Source of the DNA: Malachius bipustulatus
Lineage: Eukaryota > Arthropoda > Insecta > Coleoptera > Melyridae
Assembly (NCBI GenBank): GCA_910589415.1
Contig: OU342636.1
Span: 42,361,735-42,425,734 of the forward strand
Direction of reading: 5' to 3'
Length of the DNA: 64,000 bases
The translations under genes and the position numbers were made by a program. How positions within the stretch are numbered: the stretch's first letter is position 1; the number at the start of each line of letters is the position of its first letter. Shown here piece by piece: positions 1-11,090 of the stretch. The notes under the pieces were generated by a model. That model ran no database searches, was not told the origin of the DNA, and was given only the letters and a program-made list of their open reading frames with translations.

Positions 1-1329
1 GTCGATTGTAATTGACTAGTAGCCAATCAAGTCCTTTCATTCTCATTCTGTCTTTGAATAAGATTAGAAAAATCTAATAAAAAATGTCAGATTTACTTAA
101 AGCAGTGAGATAATGATATGATAATACATGACGGTAATAAAATGGGTGCCGTATTTGACAATTGACTGTGAGTTGAGTGAAGAAACGATCAACAGTACCT
201 ATAGGTGTAGATGTCGGCAAGTTTGTTTAATTGACGTCAAAAACGCCCCCTACAGAGTAATAACCTGCATCTTAATTACCCTCTAATGAACATCTCGTTT
301 TCCCCAGTTCTGCTCCTCTACTCTAACTTCTCAGTGTTCTGATGTACCGAGAGACGAGATATAGTATAAGGTGTTGCATGGTACATAAACACAAGATAGT
401 CTCTCATAACCATTGATTTATACTGTTATTGCAATGTAAAGGATGAGGGTAATTTTCCCTTTTACTAATATAACTCAGTAAGACTGGGGTTGGTTGATGG
501 TGAACTTGAGAACTTAATGGTAATATTAGCTTAACCTAGCTAATGAATTATGATTAGTCATTTTTATGAGTGCTTTTGAAACTGAATGGAAATTCTGTAT
601 AAAGACTATATAAGTCTTCATTTCCTTCATTCGTTCACTAATGAAAATGGTTTATTCCTAAGCTCTTATAGCGCTCACCGGTTTACCCTGAATTTATTTT
701 CTGATAATCATTCTTGAGTCAGTAAATTAGTTTCATAATATGGATAATTATGATAGTTCCAAAAGTTTCAGGAGGTCCTTGAACAACCTCTAATATTTCC
801 ATCGACTTCAGGTGCTTCGGAGGTGGAGAAGCTTAAAGGTTCTTTTTTCAGAAAACAGTGCGCCACGTAGAAAATTTTATACTATCTGAATTGAAAGCTT
901 ATTAAATCCTCTAGGAAACGATATATTTCTCTCTGCATGTTACCGTTTTAGAGATATGAGCCGACGAAGGTGAAATTTTGCTCAACTTATCCATACGACT
1001 TTTAGGCAAATTAGGATCTTTTAAGGGCCCACTTGGAAAAAAGTGTTGGAATTGCTAGTCCAACCAGTATTTTAGGTTTGCAGGGCCCGTCGATCACCGC
1101 TCGAGTCAGGAAGTCCGAAAATTCCGGAATTTTTTGGAATTTTTTCAGTTTTTTTGCTTATAGGTCGAAACAGTGCTTTCCATCAAACATTTCGCTCATA
1201 CAGAAAATAAAGAGCATTCAATTTTGCGTTGAATCAGTTCCCCATTAATTGAATTTGGTTTAGTCGTATTGCTGAAATTGTCAGTCGAAGAATATTGATT
1301 TGCTGAAAACTTTGCTGAAAAATAGTATA
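1..1329. other. AT-rich stretch without recognised gene
   Basis: Short open frames only, none with recognisable motifs, and no paired terminal repeats that I could find. A 71-codon frame at 1033-1248 has no family signature. Confidence 0.5.
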
Positions 1330-2240
1330 AAAGCAACAGCGTCAGCATCCAGGCTAGGATCGGCTGGATGAGAGGGCACCTTATTGTCCTTAAAGCGGGA
1401 GAACTAACAGTTGGCGAACGCCATAGGTACAGGCGGGCAAGCGGAAAACTACCTGATTTTAATTTACAGAGAACAACATGACCGTAAACAAAAATTTTTG
1501 AATTTAAAGGCTATACTGTCCAGCTAGCAACCAGTGTCACTCTGAGTTCGAGCTGGGTGATGAGAAATGGGCAACCGGACAGATCTGCAAAATGCACACC
1601 TGGAAGATTCAAAAGTATGCAGATGAAGAAAATGTGCCGTGTGGCAGCGGGGAATATCAGAGGTTTATTGCAGGTAAAAAAACTGCACATACTGGAGCGC
1701 GAACTGACCAGACATGCAGAGGGTAGATGTTTGTGGAAGGGCAAAAACCCAGTGGAGAGACAAAGGACATGCGACGGCGTACAGAGCATAATTATGTGTC
1801 AGGAGGCGAAAAGACCGGGGAAAAAAAGTAGCAATAATACTGGTGCACAAAAAACTAGCACAATGTATACGCGAGTATTTACCAGTAAACTAGCGCATAA
1901 TTAAGGTAACCTTGAAGCCAAGCCCTCTAGGTAGAACATTATACAGGTATAAACGCCGACTATCGATGACGCTGATGAGAAATAATGGAAACACTGGAAT
2001 AGAAAAGTCGGAAAGAGGACAAGAGAAGAACACCTTACAGAAATGATCGGATGCTACGGGCTGGGAGCACCAAATGTTAGAGAAGAGCGCCTAACTTGGA
2101 AACGTATTTGTGCTTTGTGGACTATTTGCAGGCGTTTGATACTGTGAGGTGGAACGATACATGGGAAGTACTGAAGAGTTAAGGAGCCCCTCATCATCTA
2201 ATCTGCCTTCTTCGCAATCTGTATGCGCAATCTGTATGAA
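1330..2240 (+). pseudogene. Degraded LINE endonuclease plus RT motif
   Basis: Relic of a non-LTR retrotransposon of the apurinic-endonuclease/RT type. Around 1650-1900 the frame reads NIRGLLQVKKLHILERELTR, matching the first block of the EEP endonuclease, followed in other frames by NIIQVYTPT and by EEHLTEMIGCYGLGAPN near 2020-2075, all known blocks of that domain. At 2111-2152 CFVDYLQAFDTVRW is RT motif A with its catalytic aspartate, followed by EVLKS, an in-frame TAA at 2180-2182 and GAPHHLICLLRNLY. The distance from endonuclease to motif A is far too short, so a large internal deletion lies near 2100. Frameshifts and stops make it non-functional. 1330-1640 is probably its 5' leader. The C-terminal end of a similar LINE type lies at 16741-17060 on the other strand. 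Confidence 0.8.
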
Positions 2241-3539
2241 ATTTTTAAGTTTCTTATTTAATCCTTTTTCAAATTCTCTTGAAAATGTGAATTTAGTTGA
2301 TCCCTTTTTAAAAGATGTATCTTGTTGAAAAGGGTGCCATTTTAGATATAGATAATTTTTATCGACCTCATAAATCTGTGATTACTCTATGTGCATGAAA
2401 CATTGGGACACCCTGCATAAATATAAAACAAAGCTGGTTAAGTTTTTTCATTAAGGAACTGGTTTTTATTTATTTTCCATTTACAGAAAAAATTAAACAT
2501 GATAGGTAAATAAAATAGCTTTTCATCAGGTGTCCTTATTTGCCGGTAAACTCCGATAAAATAAAACAAACTGATATTGTTGAGATAGAGATTCGGAATG
2601 TTAATTATGACGGCGATGACACATTATTCTGGATTCCAACACTTGCGCTCGACGCTTCCTGATCGCCACTATTCATAGCCGCAACCCCCACGTATCCCCT
2701 GACACAGGGTAAGCATATGAACGGCAATATCATGCATTTGTTACATACCTTCACCATCAAACATGCATGCATACTTCATACGAATGCAGATATGGCGAGA
2801 TATTCCAGTTATCCCATGATGCACGAGTCAATTACCTATCTATCGCATTATCTAGTCACTGGCATCTCAATTACTCCGATTTGTTTACACATTTCTGCTG
2901 TTGAAGGTTTCACCTCAAATTCATGCTATTAAGGATTTGGTTGTCATTTGAAAAAAGTTCAATGCTCATGTTTATTGTTGGTATCTGACGCGAGCAAAAA
3001 GACATACGAAATATGTACAAGCAAACAAAAATTAGTGTACATGAAGGGTTTGAACAGTCGCTATTATTGGTATGTAAATTACTCCGTAAAATGAGAGCCG
3101 ACAATGCTGAACAACGCTGAAGTGGTGTAATCGGAAGCTGTATTGTGACCCTGTCCTAACTCGATATCCATACTTAATACACACAGGATATCCGTTTTTT
3201 AGAGCTCACTAAGAGATATGTACCTACCTAGTTGATTATTCTGAGAAGACTGGAAAGCTTGAGTTTTTTTCTTTTCTCAATAGCCCCTTTGTTATCAGAC
3301 GTTCAGTTTGGAGAATTTTCGACATGCATTGGCATTCTGCGTTTATTGGTGTCACCTGATTGTTTTTGTGCTAAGTTATAGTTTCATAGTTTCCAAGATA
3401 TGAGTTAAGCCGTTTTATTTTCTTTATTGACCCCATATTGGATGTTTCTTTGAGAAAATACAGATCCCTCTTAACCATGGTGCTTCAGCAGCTTTCTCTT
3501 CCACCATGTACTCACTACAATCTATGTTTAGTGGAATTT
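2241..3539. other. Intergenic, repeat debris
   Basis: No coding region recognised. GGGACACCCTGCA near 2389-2402 looks like one worn end of the CAGGGTG-type mariner/MITE families common in this window; no partner end found. Confidence 0.4.
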
Positions 3540-4029
3540 ATTAACTCCTTAACTTCTATTAACAACTGGATGGAGTTGCTAAGGGGAGCCCCCTGAGTCA
3601 TGTGGTTGCCAGCTTCTACCTGGAATTCTTTGAAGCCACAGCCTTAGACTCCACCACCAGCAAACCGTCGGTATCGCTAAATCACACCTTCGTCATTTGG
3701 CAACGTGGAGAAAAGGCTCTGGAAGAATTTATTCATCATATTAACAGTATTCATCCCCGCTTTTAATTCACGATGAAAGTAAAAAAGGATGGACTACTAT
3801 TTCTTGATGTCCTCGGTAACAGGAATGATAAATGACACAGTGGGGCACAAGATCTACCGGAAACCAACACACACAGATCGGTATTTACACAAAAACTCCA
3901 ACCATCGCCAAGACAAAAGAAAACGACTAGTGATAAAGGCACTGGTGAATCGTGTATCCCGAATTTGTAAAACCCAACGCCTACAAGAAAATCTCGCTCA
4001 TCTAGATAATGCTCTGCAGGCGAATGTAT
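3540..4029 (+). pseudogene. Penelope-like RT relic, part 1
   Basis: Relic of a Penelope-like element reverse transcriptase. Conceptual translation with frameshifts gives, in order, NNWMELLRGAP, SHVVASFYLEFFE, HTFVIWQRGEKALEEFIHHI, NSIHPRF, FTMKVKKDGLLFLDVL, HKIYRKPTHTDRYLH, KNSNHRQDKRK and LDNALQAN. These match the conserved run from the motif-B region to the post-RT segment of PLEs (SPLSPV, RYVDDTFVIW, FLDVLV, YRKPTHTDRYLH). The catalytic YVDD is lost: the position reads SLNHTFVIW. The reading is cut at 4029 by an LTR insertion and resumes at 7701. No GIY-YIG domain is visible. Non-functional. Confidence 0.85.
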
Positions 4030-4500
4030 TGTAACCAAACGCACCCCGGCCCGATGGTCTTTCGCGAAAAGCCACCGTGTGATCGTCTAGTTTCCCTAAT
4101 TTCTCCTAATAGAACCGCTGTGTTTTCCTACGTTGTGTTTACCGTAATTACCGTAGTCACCCCTGCTCTTTGATTGAGGTATGCCAGGATTACTATGGCC
4201 GAAACGGATGCGCAAAAGAACCTACTTGGATTTTTCTGTTGTCGGAAAAGCGGGGAAATTTACTGGGACTCGTTGTTAACTGTTGGCTTCCTATCAGAGA
4301 GTTTAAAAGCGAGTGATGAGCGAGAGAATTCGTTTGCAAGGGCGTAAAATGGTGAATGGCGAGATGAGCTGTGTTTTTGCATAGAGAGTACAAAAAAAAT
4401 GGAAAGCGAAGAGGGATCCCTTTCATCCATCTTTCAAACTATAATCCATTTCGGATTCCACTCTTTTGCACACCTGTGCTTTCCTTTTGTTTTTTGTTTC

Positions 4501-4735
4501 GTTTACAGACTACCCGGTATATGCGGGAATGTCTTATTATTTCGTTTTGCTTTTATTTCGGTTACAGACTATCCGGTATATGCGGAAATGTCTGTGTGTT
4601 TCACCTATTCAACGATTTTCCTTGCCTAATTTCCTTTTTCTAGACTCTTTGATCTCACTTCAAGCAACTGCTTGAATTAATTAAAGAATACAACCATGTT
4701 GTTTACAGACGACCCGGTATATTGCGGGAATGTCT
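4501..4735 (+). repeat. Three dispersed ~33-bp units inside LTR
   Basis: TTTACAGAC followed by an ACCCGGTATAT core and GCGGGAATGTCT recurs at 4501-4534, 4561-4593 and 4701-4735 with small differences. Spacing is unequal (60 and 140 bp). Confidence 0.75.
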
Positions 4736-6600
4736 GTCTATTACCTATTCACTTTCTCGTACGAAATTATCGTGTATTTTCAACCGGGAGAATCACCCTG
4801 TATGTCTAGCTGCGTCGCCTGTAAGTCTAACGTGAGTTAAGCATCGCACCTGCACAGCTGGTGGCATATTGGTTGCCTAACTATAATAGCGGTTCTTGTT
4901 CGGATGCGGTGGTTCGGGCCGATTAAGATGGTCTTGCCTTTCGAATGTGGGTTCAAGTACGGGGTTGCCATTTCTCTTGAATGTTTAGTTAGTATCTTTA
5001 TGAAATCGTTCTTTCCGATTCTCTTTAATTTAATTTTTTTTTTTTTTTTTACAGTTGATTTACCTGGGAGAGGAAATGGTTTCGCCTCTGTTTATTTTAA
5101 CTGGGAGAGGGAATTATTTCGCCTCCGTTTATTTTAACTCGTGACCTGCTTGATAACTCATTATTGTTATTTGGTAAACCTTGTTTGTTTACTTTGGTTT
5201 AACCTTTTGATTACCTTTTTGCCCCTGTGGGCTACCTGGCGAAGAATTGAAATGTTGGAATTTTTAGTTTGGTACCTCCTGGAACCGGCATATTTGCGGA
5301 CATCGAGACCAACCATCGATTCCACCGTGTTCCTGGTTTCTACCCCTAACTAGTCAGTACTGATAAAAATGCTGGAATTTGTAATTGGTACCTACTGGTG
5401 CCGGCTTGTTTCGGGAATACAATTGTAACGAGACCAGCAATCGCCCCCACCGTGCACAGTATTGCCCTATATACCTGTTAACAGTACTGATTATTATTCT
5501 ATTGGTTGCAAACTGTTTGTTTTAACTTGCCTCTCGAGGCAATGAGTTATTTGATTGGTCATTAGAGTTTTTATATTGTTGCTGTGATCAACTGTGAGTG
5601 TGGAGATTTTACTGAATACCTGGGTTGATTTCACAGGACAATTTTGTCTCTGTTTAAATAGAAGAGCTTCGGAAAAACGACCTTACAATGATACTTTGGT
5701 TTCTTGTCTTTCTTTCTTGGCTTTCCCATACTCGAGATTAATTTTGAGGTGCTTTGGATTTTTATTGGTGAATTGCAATTCATAATCCTAACTTTATTTT
5801 GGTTATTGGATTTCCTGATATGTGAGGGCGGTTATTACACCTGACAACCTTGCTTTGGTTTCTGTTACTCTGTCTTACTCTGACTCTGAGGGTGCTTTTG
5901 CCCTGTTGCGATCTATGATTTCCACTTTCCGGTACAACGGAGGTCTTCACCTGGACATCGAGGTGAATCCCTCCCCCGTGTGTCAATCGAGCACCTATTA
6001 TTACTCTTAATTGGGTCTTGTAATGGAACTAGTATTTTATAATAATGTGTACGAGTGGCTGGTGCGACATCTGACAATGCCGCCTTGTTCTATCTGGACC
6101 TGTGCTAACCGGGGGTGCTCCGCCACACGGTCTTCATTTATGGTGTCATATAATGGCGAGAAACTCCTTTCACTTTCTAAATCGTATTTAAAGGGACTGC
6201 TTCCTGCCTGACCATCTGCGCTAAATAAAAACTCGGACTCTTCGAAGAATAGGATGAATGAATCATGGGCCGTTTAGTTTACAGATCATTAATTTCTGAT
6301 CTGGGTCTATTTTCGCTCCTAGCTCTATCTCGATTTCCTATACGTGAATATTTAATTATTTATTCCTGTTTCCTGCCTAACTTGGTTTATTTCTAATTAT
6401 TGACGTAATTGCGTAGGTTCCTATTGTGGTGCCGCCTAATACCTAGTTGATTATTGTGTCTGATTTAAAATGGGACCTGCGCTCATGGATTGGGCGAATC
6501 TGTTTAACTATTTATCGACGTGGATTTTGTTGTGAAGAGAGTTTGCCAACTGCGAAGTTTGAGTTGTTTAGAGGAGAGATGCAAATTTATATGGGTAAAG

Positions 6601-6880
6601 TTTAGATAAGAATTGGGCGACCGAGAGTTCGCTAAACGCCTTCTCGTCGGGTTTACGTCCAAAGGGTTGGGTTTAGATAAGGATTGGGCGACCGAGAGTT
6701 CACTAAACGCCTTCTCGTCGGGTTTACGTCCAAAGGGTTTGGTTTAGATAAGGATTGGGCGACCGAGAGTTCACTAAACGCCTTCTCGTCGGGTTTACGT
6801 CCAGGGTAAAGTTTTGATAAGGATTGGGCGACCGAGAGTTCACTAAACGCCTTCTCGTCGGGTTTACGTCCAAAGGGTTA
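6601..6880 (+). repeat. Four-copy ~70-bp tandem array
   Basis: Units start at 6601, 6672, 6743 and 6812 (periods 71, 71, 69). Each has TTTAGATAAGGATTGGGCGA, then GAGAGTTCACTAAACGCC and TCGTCGGGTTTACGTCC. Lies inside the solo LTR; the sister LTR has a different array at the same relative place. Confidence 0.9.
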
Positions 6881-7700
6881 TGGAGTCAGACGTGACCTGC
6901 TCGAAAGCTGATCTCATCTGCCTGGAGCAGCGGCAGGACGTCTGCTTTTATAGAAGCAGTCGCCCGATTTCTAAACACCGCGCAATAATGCACCTTATTG
7001 CCACTGCCCTCATGCTGTGATTTAGTCCGTAATCATATCTCATTTGTCTTGAGATTTGGCGAGTTGACCTCGCGGCTACCTTACTGATTTGTCCTGAACC
7101 TGCACTAACTAAATTTTCCTTCAAATCGGTCAACGCGTTTAGGCACTTCTCATTGTGTCTAGTTATTATAATTACACCGACTTAACTTTCACTTCGTGTT
7201 TTCCCTTACTTGCCGTTTAGGTACCATAGTGGATTTTTGGCTGTTGCTATTCATTTATTCGTTTTATCGATTGGTGTAATTTTAATTATCGTAGATAGTA
7301 TACCTAATGAGTTTCTATTGTTTCTGCCTTGCTTATTGTTTTGTTCTGATTTCACCCGGTCTGTATCTTTCCGACCGTTCTTGTATGTAGGTCAGCTCTT
7401 CTTTTCTTTCATCACGCGGACGGAGAGTGTCTCCACACAATGCCTGCCCTAACCATCTGGTCGTGTCTACCCTAGCCCGGCCGATCCTTCCGATGTCTTT
7501 TTAAAGCGCTGGAATGAGTGATTTCTCTTTTCTGAATATTTAATGTGCTGGCGGGATCGTTTACTTGATGTAACGGCGCGTAGCTGTATTTAATTTCCTA
7601 ACATAATTCTTGCACTGTTTCCTTTTTCGATTTGGGGCTGATTTAATGAGGGCGATGGAAATAATTTCCTTATCATCCTACCTAGGTGCGATCCATTTCA

Positions 7701-7865
7701 GTATAAACCGTTCAAGAAATCAAGAGAGTCTTTCGACCCAGAACCCAACATCCTACCACATCCAGCGAAAAACCACCAAGGGTTTTTGGAGCTGCATTTC
7801 TTCTTTAGGACGCACTGTTTCCTAGAGATTTCACAATGTAGAAACACCCGTACGAGGTAAAATAT
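7701..7865 (+). pseudogene. Penelope-like RT relic, part 2
   Basis: Continuation of the Penelope-like frame interrupted by the LTR. The translation TVQEIKRVFRPR, then SSEKPPRVFGAAFL, and in a shifted frame RFHNVETPVRGKI, follows the usual order after the ALQANGY block of PLEs (E-I-R-A...RP, AFLPY, and a KHN-I-T-V segment). Stops and frameshifts throughout. The homology fades near 7865. Confidence 0.65.
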
Positions 7866-8065
7866 GAAAATCGAGTTTTTACAGGAATTAATAATTTTTG
7901 TGATCTTTATTGAACCGTATTGCATTACAAAAAGCTCGCATGAGTGCCTACATTGTGGAATACCTTGAAAACAGTACGTCCAACAACAAAAACGTAACAT
8001 GACTTTTTTCCTCTAAACAAAACAAGGTATCTACCAAAAATAACCAATTTGCATTAAAATCAGTG

Positions 8066-8245
8066 GCGTAGACAACTCACCCAGATCCCTGCCACTATTG
8101 TTAAGAATTTATCACCGGAAGTATCAAATCGTGTACTTCAATTAGCACAACTAGTGTTCAAAATTTCAAATTATTACAATCAGCCATTTTTTTTATATTT
8201 ATTTTGAAAAATACGATTTTTTTCCTTTTAAACTTAAACACCCTG
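8066..8245 (+). repeat. Right-end fragment of mariner-type element
   Basis: CAGTGGCGTAGACAACTCACCCAGATC and the following ~180 bp up to CACCCTG (8239-8245, then TA) align by eye with 27955-28208, which is the 3' flank of a mariner transposase relic. Both finish at a CCCTG-TA end. Confidence 0.5.
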
Positions 8246-8369
8246 TATTTTCTTAACGAAGTATTTCCCGAATATAGTTCATAAAGCAAACTCATATTAT
8301 TTTTCGATTCTCTATCGTTCCCTGGGGTTAACAACAAGATAAAACCTGAATCACGCTGTATTATCTCTA

Positions 8370-8428
8370 TTGTGTAATAACCGTTTCCGATATTCCAATA
8401 CTGGCCCTATGAAATTTGCATAGCCCTG
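8370..8428 (+). repeat. Mariner-type terminal repeat, outward end A
   Basis: The run TTCCAATACTGGCCC to GAAATTTGCATAGCCCTG ends at 8428 before TA. Its inverted counterpart begins at 8694 (CAGGGTTATGCAAATTTC). The two ends face away from each other, so they are ends of two neighbouring copies rather than one element. Confidence 0.55.
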
Positions 8429-8693
8429 TATACAATAATTATTATCTATGAAATAGTAATTAATTAGATTCGCACAGATTGACACTCAGGATGGCGCTAA
8501 ACTATTACGCTTTCCCCATTGAACTCAGGCATGAATGTTTGACAACATATTATATTCATACAATAACTGTTATCATTATTGATAATTACAATTTCATGTG
8601 TCGCATCAAGTAGGCTGAAAAGTATTAATTACTATTATATTCGATATCACTGGTATGGTTATCAATAATAAATTAATATATTTATGTACTATA

Positions 8694-9185
8694 CAGGGTT
8701 ATGCAAATTTCATGGACGGTATACAGTATTGGAATATAGAAAACGTAGTTTAAGTTAAAGATATAATTCTGGAAAAACTATAAACAAAAAAGGTTTACCA
8801 TTTTAGCCATATTTTTTTATTAGTGAAAATGAATCAAGTAAGTAAATAGGTTAAGATAAGTATAAAATAGGTTATCATTACATTACAACTCCTGCACCAC
8901 CCCCAATCGATAAGCATACAAGTGAGCATTTTTCCAAAGTAACTTGCGACAGGTTCCCACAGAAACATCAATTTGCTGGGCTAGATGACGAACTGATGTG
9001 TGAGGATCGTTTTACATAACATTGCCAGCTTTTCAGTTCTTTCTTTGGTCTGCCAGTTCCTGTTTCCAGTTTCATTTCCTGTCCCTCGAAAATTTGAAAT
9101 GTATCGCAAAACAGCTTCTCTAAAATTCTGGACAGTCACCACAACACCAGGATACTCCTCTTGGAACTTAATTAAGCAGTTTTAG
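8694..9185 (-). pseudogene. Mariner-like transposase N-terminal relic
   Basis: Minus-strand relic of the N-terminal DNA-binding half of an IS630-Tc1-mariner transposase. Translation from 9185 down reads KFQEEYPGVVVTVQNFREAV, then LRYISNFRGTG, and after a frameshift HTSVRHLAQQIDVSVGTCRK, LLWKNAHLYAYRL and VVQEL. The second helix-turn-helix (S-V-R-x-L-A-Q-Q...V-S-V-G-T) and the VQEL linker before the catalytic domain are recognisable. The DDE domain is missing: after VQEL near 8885 there are only ~190 bp before the terminal end CAGGGTTATGC at 8694, flanked by TA (8692-8693). It is therefore an internally deleted copy, open at the 5' side. Confidence 0.75.
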
Positions 9186-9328
9186 TAGATCCAAATTCCA
9201 TCGATTTAGAAAATAACTTTCAACTAGAAACGTTTTTTGTTCTAACGTAAATAGCATTTTTATGATTTTATAACTGGATGTATGTAATTAATTTAAACAA
9301 TATAAAATAATCAAACGTGGGTAGGTAC

Positions 9329-11086
9329 TGTAACGTAGAGAACCCGGGCCCCCTCGTCTCGTGCGAAAAGCCACTGTGATCGTCTATTTACCTCTGGTGA
9401 GTCAACATAATACCTTATCATTTCGAATACGACGTTCTCTGCAATTTGCAGTTTTATTTCACTATTTTAAATATGATGACCAACTGACCAAACTAGGCCG
9501 CTATTCTAAGATTATTCCGCAGGCTTGCCTGGGTAATAATTGAATGCTGGAATTTTTACGAATACCTATTCTGGAGCCGGCTTGTTTACGGATATCGAGA
9601 CCAACCATCGATTCCACCGTGGTCCAAGGTTTTTACCCCTTAAACACCTGTTTAGAAAGCAGATAACTCAGTCCAGACTGGCAATAACATTTTATAGCAA
9701 TTTTCTGCGGAGTTTATTTTACGGAGTAAATTTTGATTGAAGTTGACATTCGTATGATGTGCTAAAGGAGTTTTGTTTTGATTTGATTGGCTTTTCACAT
9801 ACTCGAGATTAATTTGTTTTTGGTTGTTTTGAATTCCTATTTGCTGAATAGCAATTCGTTGCGTTCTACGATTTCCACTTTAAAAAGTCATGCTCTTTTA
9901 CCGGCTACCTGAGGTCTCCATCTGGACATCGAGATGAATGCCTCCCCCAACGTGTGGTAATCGAGTACCTATTATAAATCCTAATCGAGTGTTGCAATGG
10001 AACTGGCATTTCCTGATAATGCATGCGAGTAGCAGGTGCTACATCTGGCAATCCTGTTCTGTTTTATATCTGGGGGTGCTCCGCTTCATTCACGGTGCCA
10101 ATACAATAGCGAGGGAATTCCTCTCACTTTCCAATATCGTATAATTTAAAAGGACTGCTTCCTGTCTAAAATTTGCACTAAATAAACTCGGACTCTTGGA
10201 AAAATAGGATGATTGAATTATTTCTAATCATGGGCCGTTTTATTTATTCACAGTTTATTCCTCCTGAGTTTGATTTTCCTACTTTCCTCCTAGCTCTCTC
10301 TCGATTTCCTATACGTGAATTTGTAATTATTTGTTGAAGTATTTCTTTCCTGCCGGGGTCTTTCTATTTATTGACGTGATTGCGTAGGTACCTACTACTT
10401 ACTGGTGGTGCCGTCTAATACCTAGCTGATACCTTGCGAATCGGGTTGATTGTTTTACGTTGTCGAAAATGTGGTTGCAATGATATCTGCCCTAACTAAT
10501 TTCTCAAGGAGTTTTTCCTGGGTTTGGGAAGGACAATTCGGCTGGAGTTCACACAAGGTCGTCTCTGGCCGAACTGCTGGTTAAGAATTGTGATTAGAAG
10601 TTTGTTTGGGTGCGATTTGACCGTAACTAAATTGGCAATGGAAATTCTCAGGTTGAAGAGGGACAATTCGGCTGGAGTTCACATAAAGTCATCTCTGGCC
10701 GAGTTGTTGGTTAAGAATTGTGATTAGAAGTTTGTTCGGGTGCGATGTGACCCTAACTAAATTGGCAATGGAAATTCTCATGTTGAAGAAGGACAATTCG
10801 GCTGGAGTTCACAATATGCCATCTCTGGACAACGACTAAAGGGTTAAGGAGTCAGATGCGACCTGCATGGAAGCTGATCTTCATCTATCTGGGGCTGCTG
10901 TAAGACGTCTGCTTTTATGGAAGCGGTGACCCGCTTTCTAAATACGACACGTAACAATGCACCTTCTTGGCACTACCTTATATCGTGATTTTATGTGTTT
11001 TATTCCTTATCATATCTCACTTCTCGTAAGATCTAGCAAGTTGACCTCGTGGCTACCTTACTGAATTGTCAGTAAGGTATAATTCA
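9329..11086 (+). mobile_element. 1.76-kb solo LTR, sister of 4030-7700
   Basis: Starts TGTAACG, ends ATTCA, and is flanked by GTAC on both sides (9325-9328 and 11087-11090). Long blocks align by eye with the LTR at 4030-7700: the first ~60 bp, the block GACCAACCATCGATTCCACC (9599 on), the block from CATACTCGAGATTAAT through AATAAACTCGGACTCTTC (9798-10200), and CTGGACATCGAG. It lacks ~1 kb near the 5' side and ~560 bp near the 3' side of the sister. AATAAA at about 10189. No open frame of note. Confidence 0.7.
10531..10830 (+). repeat. ~130-bp tandem array (2.3 copies)
   Basis: Units start at 10531, 10662 and 10792 with GACAATTCGGCTGGAGTTCA, then GAATTGTGATTAGAAGTTTG and GGCAATGGAAATTCTCA. 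The position within the LTR matches the ~70-bp array of the sister LTR, but the unit is different in length and mostly in sequence. Confidence 0.88.
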
Positions 11087-11090
11087 GTAC

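Larger units (their letters stand above)
4030..7700 (+). mobile_element. 3.67-kb solo LTR inserted in Penelope relic
   Basis: Begins TGTAACC and ends ATTTCA, and is flanked on both sides by GTAT (4026-4029 and 7701-7704), the 4-bp duplication expected of many Ty3/gypsy-type integrases. Removing it rejoins a Penelope-like reading frame (QAN... / QEIKRVFRPR), which independently supports the boundaries. No coding capacity. Contains three copies of a ~33-bp unit (4501-4534, 4561-4593, 4701-4735), a T-tract plus ACAG at 5033-5053, a poly(A)-signal-like AATAAA near 6223, and a four-copy tandem array. A diverged sister copy sits at 9329-11086. Very long for an LTR; alternatively it is a non-coding element of unknown type, but the TG...CA ends and target duplication favour an LTR. 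Confidence 0.7.
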
